From the NCBI GenBank assembly GCA_014238595.1, contig JABAAV010000005.1, positions 1-31,812 on the forward strand: a stretch of DNA of 31,812 nt, read 5' to 3'. Below, piece after piece: positions 16,842 through 24,308 of this stretch. Origin of the DNA: Myxococcales bacterium (GTDB lineage Bacteria > Myxococcota_A > Polyangia > Haliangiales > J016). The first letter of the stretch is position 1. The number at the start of each line of letters is the position of its first letter. Position numbers and translations under genes: made by a program. The notes under the pieces were generated by a model. That model was not told the DNA's origin, searched no databases, and worked only from the letters and a program-made list of their open reading frames with translations.

Positions 16842-17906
16842 ATGAAACATGTATCCATTTCAAATCGAAAAGCTGATCATCTTAATCTAACATCTGATGG
16901 ACAAAGTGCATTCCGCAACAAAACAACTTTGTTGCAAGAATTGCATTTAATACATCAAGCTTTGCCTGAATGTTCATTAGATGACATCAAATTACATTGT
17001 GAACTTTTCGGACATCCAGTTTCTGCTCCCCTGATTATTGCTGGCATGACAGGAGGACATGAAAAAGCCGCACAAATAAACCAAGATCTTGCTAAAGTTG
17101 CTCAGGCTCTCAATATTCCCTTTGGCCTTGGTTCACAACGAGCTATGGCATTACATCCTGAATTAATTGATACGTTTGATGTTCGAAAGCACGCACCTGA
17201 TGTCTTACTAATAGGCAACATCGGTGTTGTTCATGCCAAAGAATACGGCACTGCCCATGTTCATGAATTGACAAAAAAAATTCAAGCCAATGTCATGGCA
17301 GTTCACCTCAACCCTGCAATGGAATTGATACAAGAACAAGGAGATCGAGATTTCACAGGATGTCTCGATACGATCAAATCTCTTCTTGATACCTTGGACA
17401 TACCGATTGTTGTCAAAGAAACAGGCTGTGGTATTTCACCACAAGTCGCAAAGCAATTGAAAACCATTGGTGTTCAATATATTGATGTCAGTGGTTCAGG
17501 TGGGACATCTTGGGTTGCCGTAGAGTCACGCCGCGCTCAAAAAAACAGTCTTCATCAATCCATAGGTGAAGAATTGTGGGACTGGGGATTACCAACTGCG
17601 GTCAGCATAGCTTCATGTGTCCATCAAAATATTAATGTTATTGCCAGTGGTGGCATAAGAACAGCATCCGATATTGCTGCAGCACTATCATTAGGAGCTC
17701 AAGGTGTTGGATTCGCAGCCCCAGTATTAACCGCATACAATGAAGGTGGTTACGATCAAGTACTTGCATTCTTCGAGAAACGGTATCTCACACTCAAAAG
17801 CATTATGCTTCTGACAGGATCTCAAGATATCCATGCATTACAAAATGCACCTCATTATATCGATCATACGCTTCGAGAATGGCTCACCTGTCTTGGCTTA
17901 CGGTAA
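16842..17906 (+). CDS. fni: Isopentenyl-diphosphate isomerase type 2 (FMN-dependent)
   Basis: 354 residues, family length. It interconverts IPP and DMAPP using reduced FMN and Mg2+. Motifs are NRKADHL near the N-terminus, LIIAGMTGG (64-72), FGLGSQRAM, GNIGVV, HLNPAMELIQ (155-164), GDRDF, VVKETGCGIS, DVSGSGGTSWVAVE, and the FMN phosphate loop IASGGIRTASDIAAALSLGA. Most type 2 enzymes have Gln-Glu where this protein has Met160-Glu161; the conserved Gln is considered important for catalysis, so the substitution is notable. It is the first gene of a six-gene plus-strand operon, and its end overlaps mevalonate kinase. Confidence 0.94.
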   Translation: MKHVSISNRKADHLNLTSDGQSAFRNKTTLLQELHLIHQALPECSLDDIKLHCELFGHPVSAPLIIAGMTGGHEKAAQINQDLAKVAQALNIPFGLGSQRAMALHPELIDTFDVRKHAPDVLLIGNIGVVHAKEYGTAHVHELTKKIQANVMAVHLNPAMELIQEQGDRDFTGCLDTIKSLLDTLDIPIVVKETGCGISPQVAKQLKTIGVQYIDVSGSGGTSWVAVESRRAQKNSLHQSIGEELWDWGLPTAVSIASCVHQNINVIASGGIRTASDIAAALSLGAQGVGFAAPVLTAYNEGGYDQVLAFFEKRYLTLKSIMLLTGSQDIHALQNAPHYIDHTLREWLTCLGLR

Positions 17907-18786
17907 AATAATCCTTCTTGGAGAACATGCTGTTCTTTATGGACATAAAGCCATTGCATCTTCGATCCCTCAAACAATCACAGCTCATGTTTCATCAAGT
18001 GATTCATTACATCTCAACATCCCCGCATGGAATATTCAATTATTTGAAAACGATGACAGCCCTTTTATAGAAGCACTGAAATTATTATGTAAAACCCTAA
18101 AAATTTCATGCAATTTTTATATACATGTTGAAACAACATTACCTCTTGGTGTTGGATTAGGCTCTTCATCAGCATGGGCAGTGGCTGTCACACAAGCGAT
18201 GTGTCATGCAACACAACAAACGGACTATGATATTGAAACACTAGCCAATACACTCGATACTTGCTTTCATGGGATCACAAGTGGACTTGATGTCGCGATA
18301 GCATTAAACTCAGGTGTTCATGTTTTTGAGCAAGGAAAAGCCATTGTTCAATCGTTACCAATGCCACCATTATCATTTGCTATCGGAATTTGTGAATCCA
18401 ATAATACGACGAAATCTATGATAGATCTTGTCACCAACACGTTACAGAGTAATCCCAAAACATATCAATATATTGAGCATCTTGGAGATCTGGCTCACCG
18501 TGGTATCAATGCCATTATCCATCATGATTGGAATCAATTAGGTTCTTTATTAACCAATGCACATCAATCTTTACAAAAACTTGGAGTGTCCTCAAAAAAA
18601 CTCGATCACATGGTGACACTTGCTTGTGATGCGGGTGCTTTGGGAAGTAAATTAACAGGCGCAGGTGGTGGTGGCGCAGTAATTGCGTTTTGTTCTCAAG
18701 AGGTATCTTCTGTTATTGAAGTATGGAAATCTCATGGCTATGATGCTTTTGAAACAATAATAGGATCAAAACAACACGATGTTTAA
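17893..18786 (+). CDS. mvaK1: Mevalonate kinase (GHMP family)
   Basis: The core begins LAYGKIILLGEHAVLYGHKA, the GHMP motif 1. The ATP loop is PLGVGLGSSSAWAVA (motif 2), the catalytic Asp lies in HGITSGLDVAIA, and motif 3 is KLTGAGGGGAVIAF. It phosphorylates mevalonate in the cytoplasm. The start is uncertain. TTG 17893 overlaps fni by 14 bases and leaves a short normal N-terminus. ATG 17833 and ATG 17845 would add 20 or 16 residues that overlap fni by 60 or more bases. None has a convincing Shine-Dalgarno site. The stop overlaps mvaD by eight bases. It follows fni and precedes the decarboxylase, as in other bacterial mevalonate clusters. Confidence 0.88.
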   Translation: MAYGKIILLGEHAVLYGHKAIASSIPQTITAHVSSSDSLHLNIPAWNIQLFENDDSPFIEALKLLCKTLKISCNFYIHVETTLPLGVGLGSSSAWAVAVTQAMCHATQQTDYDIETLANTLDTCFHGITSGLDVAIALNSGVHVFEQGKAIVQSLPMPPLSFAIGICESNNTTKSMIDLVTNTLQSNPKTYQYIEHLGDLAHRGINAIIHHDWNQLGSLLTNAHQSLQKLGVSSKKLDHMVTLACDAGALGSKLTGAGGGGAVIAFCSQEVSSVIEVWKSHGYDAFETIIGSKQHDV

Positions 18787-19753
18787 AGCAACCGCACAAG
18801 CATGTGCCAATATTGCATTGATTAAATATTGGGGAAAACGAAATCAAGCGTTCAATATTCCTGCGACAGATAGTCTTTCGTTAACATTAGATAAACTCAC
18901 AACAACATCGACTATAGAGTTTTCCGATAAATTCACAGCCGATACATTGAGCCTTAATGATACACCACTGATAAAAGATGCACGTCTCACAATGTGGCTT
19001 GATATTGTCCGCAAAAAAGCAGACTGCACACAATATGCTTCAGTATCAAGTACAAATCATTTTCCAACCGCATCGGGCCTTGCATCCTCTGCATCAGCAT
19101 ATGCAAGCCTCACTGTTGCAGCAACACATGCTTTGAAATTAAATTTATCGATACAAGAACAAAGCGATCTTGCACGTCAAGGTAGTGCATCAGCAGCACG
19201 ATCATTATTAGGTGGACTAGTATTGCTACCATCTGGGACAGATCCACAGGGCAAAGATTCAGTAGCAGTTGCAATAGATGATTGTAGTGATTGGGATATC
19301 GCGATGATTATAGTTGTCATTAACCATGGAAAAATGAAATCTATGTCATCGCGTGATGCTATGAATCATTGTGCCAAGACATCGCCATTATATCAATGTT
19401 GGCTCGATACAACGTCTTCAGATATCAAACAAGCAAAACAAGCCATTGCTCAAAGAAATTTGAATACGCTTGGCACCATCATGGAACACAATACATTTGC
19501 CATGCATGGTGCAGCTTGGGCATCAAGACCTCCTGTACGATATGCAACGCCAGCCACAATAGCAGTATTGGATTCTGTCAACGAACTTCGCAAACAAAAC
19601 ATTGATTGTTACATCACAATGGATGCAGGACCACATGTTAAAATTCTAACAACTCATAAACACATTGATGCCGTTGAAAACAGATTAAAAACGATCACAG
19701 GCGTGACTGAAATTATCACGAGTGGGGTTGGGAAACACGCAGCATTGGTATGA
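18779..19753 (+). CDS. mvaD: Diphosphomevalonate decarboxylase
   Basis: 324 residues. It converts mevalonate diphosphate to IPP with ATP. The signature N-terminus ACANIALIKYWGKRN is followed by PATDSLSLTLD, the ATP loop FPTASGLASSASAYASL, QGSASAARSLLGG, and the catalytic aspartate region YITMDAGPHVKIL (Asp in MDAGP). The ATG overlaps the mevalonate kinase stop by eight bases, and the gene's TGA overlaps the next ATG (ATGA), so the three kinases/decarboxylase are translationally coupled. The start agrees with the family, which begins just before ACANIALIKYWGK. Confidence 0.95.
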   Translation: MFKATAQACANIALIKYWGKRNQAFNIPATDSLSLTLDKLTTTSTIEFSDKFTADTLSLNDTPLIKDARLTMWLDIVRKKADCTQYASVSSTNHFPTASGLASSASAYASLTVAATHALKLNLSIQEQSDLARQGSASAARSLLGGLVLLPSGTDPQGKDSVAVAIDDCSDWDIAMIIVVINHGKMKSMSSRDAMNHCAKTSPLYQCWLDTTSSDIKQAKQAIAQRNLNTLGTIMEHNTFAMHGAAWASRPPVRYATPATIAVLDSVNELRKQNIDCYITMDAGPHVKILTTHKHIDAVENRLKTITGVTEIITSGVGKHAALV

Positions 19754-20700
19754 TTCAAGCACCAGGAAAACTCCTCCTTGCAGGAGAATACACATTACTA
19801 TCGCATGGAAATCTCGGTGTCGTAACAACGGTTGATCGTTATGTCCTATCAACAAAACATTCACATCAACAAGAACAGTCTTCGTTTCTTCAATCAGCAA
19901 CAACAATGATTGCAAACAAATTTGGAAAACATGCATCGATCACTAACGCCATCAAAACATTGTCGATAAATAGTAGTGAACTTTGTTCCTCTCAAGGCGT
20001 AAAATTAGGTCTTGGTTCTAGTGCGGCAACCATTATTGTTGCCATGATCCATGCGGCATCGATTGCACATCAAAAACTCCATAAACAAACATTAGCCCAT
20101 CTTGCCCATGAAGCACATTATCTTGCACAAGGCAACGTTGGTAGCGGTGCTGATGTTTCAGGCATTGTGTATGGTGGTACCACCATACTCCGTAGTAACA
20201 AGAAAAAACCTTGTGATGTTGAGGGAACACTATCTATCCCAAAAACACTGCCTTATCTGTTGATATGGAGTGGTCACAAAGCAAACACCGTAACGTTACT
20301 CAATTCAGTACAACAAGCAGCCACTCATCAATCACAGAACTACCAAAAAGCTATCACACGTTTGACCATGGATACTCAGAAAATCATCATAGGATTACAA
20401 GACACAACCACCGAACACTATGAAACACTCCGTATTGCTATAGACGATGCTGCACAATCATTAAAAATTCTATCATCCTTGGTCAGTGCTGATATTTGGA
20501 TTCCTTCCTACGATGACATTGTGACTATTGTCAGCCCTTTTGAAGGTGCTACAAAACCACTAGGTGCAGGTGGTGGTGATATGGTATGGACTGTTTTTCC
20601 AACAAATAAACATCGGCTTCAAGCAAAACAAGCCCTTACCGATGCTGGTTTTGAGGTTATTTCTGCTACACTTGGAACCGGTTTTATTTCTTCATTGTGA
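19750..20700 (+). CDS. mvaK2: Phosphomevalonate kinase (ERG8-type GHMP kinase)
   Basis: 316 residues. N-terminal motif 1 is QAPGKLLLAGEYTLL, with the AGEY variant typical of phosphomevalonate kinases. Motif 2 is KLGLGSSAATIIVAM, followed by GNVGSGADVSGIVYGGTTIL. Motif 3 is PLGAGGGDMVW. It phosphorylates 5-phosphomevalonate, completing with its neighbours the classical lower mevalonate route. Start ATG 19750 overlaps mvaD in ATGA. The assignment between the two GHMP kinases rests on AGEY here versus GEHAV in the upstream gene, plus gene order. Confidence 0.93.
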   Translation: MIQAPGKLLLAGEYTLLSHGNLGVVTTVDRYVLSTKHSHQQEQSSFLQSATTMIANKFGKHASITNAIKTLSINSSELCSSQGVKLGLGSSAATIIVAMIHAASIAHQKLHKQTLAHLAHEAHYLAQGNVGSGADVSGIVYGGTTILRSNKKKPCDVEGTLSIPKTLPYLLIWSGHKANTVTLLNSVQQAATHQSQNYQKAITRLTMDTQKIIIGLQDTTTEHYETLRIAIDDAAQSLKILSSLVSADIWIPSYDDIVTIVSPFEGATKPLGAGGGDMVWTVFPTNKHRLQAKQALTDAGFEVISATLGTGFISSL

Positions 20701-20733
20701 AATTATACGATCACGGTATATATAGCTAATTGC

Positions 20734-21654
20734 ATGCTCAATCGAGTCAATCATAAAATTCGAAGCTATCCACCACAAATACCTTCAAAACCGTTTAACA
20801 TATCCACATGTTATCGCTATTGCGAAGCTCTAGCACGATCACGCAGACATAATTTCCCAATTGGTTCTTTGTTTTCACCCTACAAGTTACGCAAACATAT
20901 TTTTGCACTCTATGCGTTTACTTATCAATTAGGAGAATATATCGACAACCCTTCATTATCGATAGCACATAAAGAGTTGGATTTATGGGAATCGTATCTG
21001 GAAACTTGTTATCATGAAGAGGACCCCGACCATCCGATATTTGCTGCGTTACAAGCCACGATCGTTGAGCTTGATCTGCCTATAACACCTTTTTCTTCCA
21101 TGATAGCTGGAGCACGGCTTCAAATGGGTGTTACCCAATACCCTACCATTATGGATTTGACACGCTACACTGATTTATCAGCAGCTCCAATGGGTCAACT
21201 ATTCACGTATCTAAGCAAAAGCCGTGAACCATCCTTGCTTCGTTATGCCGAGCAACTAGCCACGGGCATTGCTTTTGCTAGTTTTTGGCAAGATATTGCC
21301 ATCGATTTACAGAACAATATGATTTATATCCCTTTAGAAGATTTTGATTACTTTGAAGTTACAAAAGAGGATCTTCAACAATGCAAACAATCTTCTCAGG
21401 TAACCGCATTAATCCGCTATCAAGTCGCTCGCACACGCACTATTTTAGAACATGCACGTCCATTAATTGATGGAATTCACAGCAGTCTTGCCATCGAATC
21501 AGCATTGATTTGGCTGGGTGGAATGCGTATTTTAGACAAAATTGCCGCTGGAGGAAGCAAAACGCTTCTTCAGCGCCCTTATTTAACTTCAACAGATAAA
21601 GCATCGATTGTGACTAAAGCACTGGCATGGAATGGTGTACGTCGTTTTTTTTAA
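20734..21654 (+). CDS. Squalene/phytoene synthase family protein (HpnC-like)
   Basis: 306 residues, normal size. RRHNFPIGSLFSPYKLRKHI and HIFALYAF match the HpnC subgroup (hydroxysqualene synthase) better than classic CrtB. The second aspartate-rich motif is intact (FWQDIAIDLQNNMIYIP, Asp187 and Asp191), as is YTDLSAAPMGQL. The first motif, normally DDxxD, reads GEYID (67-71), so only the last Asp is kept and a Glu replaces the second. The enzyme would couple two farnesyl (or geranylgeranyl) diphosphates into a C30/C40 precursor for hopanoids, sterols or carotenoids. No hpnD, hpnE or cyclase is seen. It follows mvaK2 by 33 bases and is probably in the same operon. With the altered motif, activity is uncertain. 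Confidence 0.85.
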   Translation: MLNRVNHKIRSYPPQIPSKPFNISTCYRYCEALARSRRHNFPIGSLFSPYKLRKHIFALYAFTYQLGEYIDNPSLSIAHKELDLWESYLETCYHEEDPDHPIFAALQATIVELDLPITPFSSMIAGARLQMGVTQYPTIMDLTRYTDLSAAPMGQLFTYLSKSREPSLLRYAEQLATGIAFASFWQDIAIDLQNNMIYIPLEDFDYFEVTKEDLQQCKQSSQVTALIRYQVARTRTILEHARPLIDGIHSSLAIESALIWLGGMRILDKIAAGGSKTLLQRPYLTSTDKASIVTKALAWNGVRRFF

Positions 21655-21710
21655 TATATATTCTTTGTATATTATGATACTGAAAGCTCGATCATAACGA
21701 GAACGATACT

Positions 21711-21971
21711 GTGGCATCTTTTACAAATGAAAAAACAATGATGGGCATTGCACATGCCTTATTTATGAATCGCTTGCACCTGCTTCGATTAACTGAAGTC
21801 GTTCGCCTTCAAATTAATCCACAATCGGAAGCCAGTGGTATCATGGAGTTACCTTCTGAGCTTGACAAAGAAATGCAACAACAAGCTTTTAATTTTGTGC
21901 TTCAAAGTTTTCCAAAAGAATTCTCACTGCTCATCCATGAAGCTAAATCATCATGGATGCGTTTGACATAA
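21711..21971 (+). CDS. Small hypothetical protein at end of mevalonate operon
   Basis: 86 residues from GTG 21711; ATG 21738 is an alternative start. It is not recognised. The sequence is mixed helical with hydrophobic patches (MGIAHALFMNRLHLLRLTEV, QQQAFNFVLQSFPKEFSLLI) but no clear signal peptide or membrane span. It lies 56 bases after the HpnC-like gene on the same strand and directly before a strong terminator, so it is probably the last gene of this transcript. A link to isoprenoid metabolism is only positional. Confidence 0.55.
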   Translation: MASFTNEKTMMGIAHALFMNRLHLLRLTEVVRLQINPQSEASGIMELPSELDKEMQQQAFNFVLQSFPKEFSLLIHEAKSSWMRLT

Positions 21972-22018
21972 AATTTCAATCGTTACTCTCTGTCGCTTGT
22001 GACAGTCATTGTCTATAC

Positions 22019-22049
22019 AAAAAGGGTGTGCGTTAAGCACACCCTTTTT
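22019..22049. terminator. Strong bidirectional intrinsic terminator
   Basis: A perfect 13-bp stem (AAAAAGGGTGTGC paired with GCACACCCTTTTT) encloses the loop GTTAA. It has a T-run on the plus strand and, because of the A-run on the 5' side, also on the minus strand. It sits between the convergent mevalonate operon (ends 21971) and the lipoprotein gene ending at 22078, so it should stop both transcripts. Confidence 0.93.
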
Positions 22050-22077
22050 AGAATTTAATATAGAAAATTGAGATTAA

Positions 22078-24147
22078 TTAACGATTACAAACTAATGCTC
22101 TGTCACTACAACAATCGCCGAAATCTTGGCAACCTTTGTCACAGTAGCATGCGGGACTGCTTCCAGGAACAGCGCCTTCATCACTGCAATGATTCTTACA
22201 TGAATTGGCATTATCGACTGAAGCAGATGATACCGATTCTCCCTGTAACAAATAACCTTCACTGTTACGACGACTAAATCCAGGTTTAGTATAAGTAAGC
22301 ATCATATGAATACTGCTTGGATTATCTAGTGTTATATAACAGATCTCATTGCTATCATTGAGATTTGGTCGACAATCATAATCACTGAGCGTTGGTGCTT
22401 GCCCTTTGCGGACATACAGATCGATATCAGCAGCACCTGAGAAGAAACTACTCTCACGTGTTGACGTTAATACGAAAACATAATCTCCTGCAGATAAAAC
22501 CTCTGTTTCAAAATGTTCAGGCACATTGTTTTTTATACTTCCTTCATGATTAAACACTGATGCTCCCGATGGGTTGTCATTGTCATCATCATTATTGTCA
22601 CTGATAGGTTTGCAGGTTGCCGGATCATTGGCACAATCTAACAACGCTCTCACATGTGAATAGCGGACGTATGGATTGTCATTGCTTCCACCTTGATCAT
22701 CATATAATTCACCATGCCCAATAGGATCAGTCGCCATCCAGTAAAAATCAGGATGTAGATCGACACTCTTGTTTCCACCGTTTCCAAAACTTGAAACGAC
22801 AGGACGTTTTAGCCATTCACCTCCAATAATCTTCCCAACTGAATCAAGCTCTAAAACATAAGCAATCTCGACCGCTTTGGGTTTAATATTCCGTTCATTA
22901 GCGGGTTTCAGCATACCCGAGTCACTGACCGCATCTTCAATCATTTTGTATTCCATTTTTACATAAACGAATCGTTGGGCGTCTTGGTTAAAAATATAAT
23001 CAGAGCCCGTCAAGCCTACTTTATTAATGGCCTCTTCTTGAGAAAGTTCGGTTGCCTCCAAAACTTTGTAGGATTTAATCGGATAATTCCAAACTTGTGC
23101 ATGATAGGTATGATCGATCACAAACGGTATCTGTGTAAATTCTCCAGTCACCAATGATTTGGCACCGCGGGTCAACAACCCTGTAACACCAATGTGCCAA
23201 CTTCCAGGATTCAGATCACGACACGCAGGATCTACGGGACGTCCATAGTTATCTCGCTCTATTTTATCAGCTTCAGTATTACAGCGACGTCCTGAAATAG
23301 ATGCTTTATCACTATAATACAGCTCTGACATCAAGCCTTCAATGTCTGCTTTTCGAAACGTAACACAATCTGAATCATTTTCTAACGCATCAATGCATTC
23401 GGTTATCTTGTTATCAACCTGTTTAACACGGACATCACGTTGAGGATAACTGCCTTCCTCTGCCGTTGCATAAGATGCCCAACCGTTACAATGTCCCCAC
23501 CATGTATCTGGGTGAGAATAATGACTGTAAACACCGTGATTTTCTAATTCCCATTTCGTGGCAGGACCTATGACATTGAGTGATTTATGATCATGTTTAT
23601 CACCACGCTCATCTATTTTCTTTTTCAAGTCTTTGATATTCCAATGTTCAATTTTTGAAACACTCTCTGGTTGATTGGGATTGAAAAGAAGATCATAACG
23701 TTCCACAGGAGAGAAATGATCTTGGTTAGTAAAATCAGATAAATCCTTGTTGCTGCCATAACGATAGGCAATACCGTTTTTTGATTGTGGCCACCAACTC
23801 GATGGAAAAATATCCCACGAACTTTCGCCTTCCGTCACAGTCGAATCGTATGTTTGATATATCGTATCACGCAACGCAATATGAAGTCGCGATGGTTTGT
23901 TGGCTGAATCAATAGCATCGGCTTTGTTACGATCGTGAGGAATAATAATTTCATGTTTTCCTCCTTTTCGTTGTTCGCTGGTTATTTCATCATAACCAAG
24001 AACATAATCGTAAAAGCCATCAGTATCGTTATCACTTTTTGCACTCGGATCATCGGTGTCATCAGAAAAACAACCCATAAACCCTACAGATAATAACGCA
24101 ACCCACAGAATATTTAATTTCAATGTCTCTTTAATCATACCGCTCAT
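22078..24147 (-). CDS. Lipoprotein: transglutaminase-elicitor-like (GP42/Pep-13) + PPC + somatomedin-B-like domain
   Basis: 689 residues from ATG 24147 (ATG 24138 is also possible; the longest frame starts at a TTG). The signal ends in GFMGC (Cys26), a lipobox. The catalytic-like domain holds WWGHCNGWASY (Cys220) and FVIDHTYHAQ (His346). Next comes VWNYPIKSYKVLE (352-364), which parallels the oomycete Pep-13 epitope VWNQPVRGFKVYE and keeps its Trp and Pro. IIGGEW (440-445) and HPDFYWM follow. After an Asp/Asn linker comes a PPC-like beta domain (about 535-635; SAGDYVFVLTS, ADIDLYVRKG). The C-terminus has eight Cys (650-687) in the pattern C-x3-C-x12-C-x-C-x3-C-x5-CC-x6-C, a somatomedin-B-like fold. 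A protein cross-linking or cell-contact role outside the cell is inference. The gene at 24309-26312 is its paralogue. Confidence 0.85.
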   Translation of the reverse strand: MSGMIKETLKLNILWVALLSVGFMGCFSDDTDDPSAKSDNDTDGFYDYVLGYDEITSEQRKGGKHEIIIPHDRNKADAIDSANKPSRLHIALRDTIYQTYDSTVTEGESSWDIFPSSWWPQSKNGIAYRYGSNKDLSDFTNQDHFSPVERYDLLFNPNQPESVSKIEHWNIKDLKKKIDERGDKHDHKSLNVIGPATKWELENHGVYSHYSHPDTWWGHCNGWASYATAEEGSYPQRDVRVKQVDNKITECIDALENDSDCVTFRKADIEGLMSELYYSDKASISGRRCNTEADKIERDNYGRPVDPACRDLNPGSWHIGVTGLLTRGAKSLVTGEFTQIPFVIDHTYHAQVWNYPIKSYKVLEATELSQEEAINKVGLTGSDYIFNQDAQRFVYVKMEYKMIEDAVSDSGMLKPANERNIKPKAVEIAYVLELDSVGKIIGGEWLKRPVVSSFGNGGNKSVDLHPDFYWMATDPIGHGELYDDQGGSNDNPYVRYSHVRALLDCANDPATCKPISDNNDDDNDNPSGASVFNHEGSIKNNVPEHFETEVLSAGDYVFVLTSTRESSFFSGAADIDLYVRKGQAPTLSDYDCRPNLNDSNEICYITLDNPSSIHMMLTYTKPGFSRRNSEGYLLQGESVSSASVDNANSCKNHCSDEGAVPGSSPACYCDKGCQDFGDCCSDRALVCNR
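23195..23274. repeat. Near-identical block shared by the two SMB-tailed lipoprotein genes (copy 1)
   Basis: 80 bases match 25375-25454 with one mismatch by eye, including synonymous positions. They encode the region ADKIERDNYGRPVDPACRDL just before WHIG. Adjacent sequence is much more diverged. Confidence 0.85.
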
Positions 24148-24269
24148 TCTATACCTAGTTTTGGGATTAAACAAGCTCTATGTATCGTTGTGGAGATAAA
24201 TTTCAAACAGATCAGCAACAAAGACGAAAGACTCTCTTATCTCAAAAACTGCTGTCTATTCACACTCGT

Positions 24270-24286
24270 TGACAGAATATCTGTCA
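24270..24286. promoter_or_regulatory. Short dyad between the two tandem lipoprotein genes
   Basis: TGACAGA-ATA-TCTGTCA is a perfect 7-bp inverted repeat with a 3-base centre, 23 bases after the upstream lipoprotein stop and 123 bases before the downstream start. No T-run follows on the minus strand, so a protein-binding operator or an mRNA-stabilising hairpin fits at least as well as a terminator. Confidence 0.35.
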
Positions 24287-24308
24287 GCCAAAAGAATACA
24301 CTGGGCTA

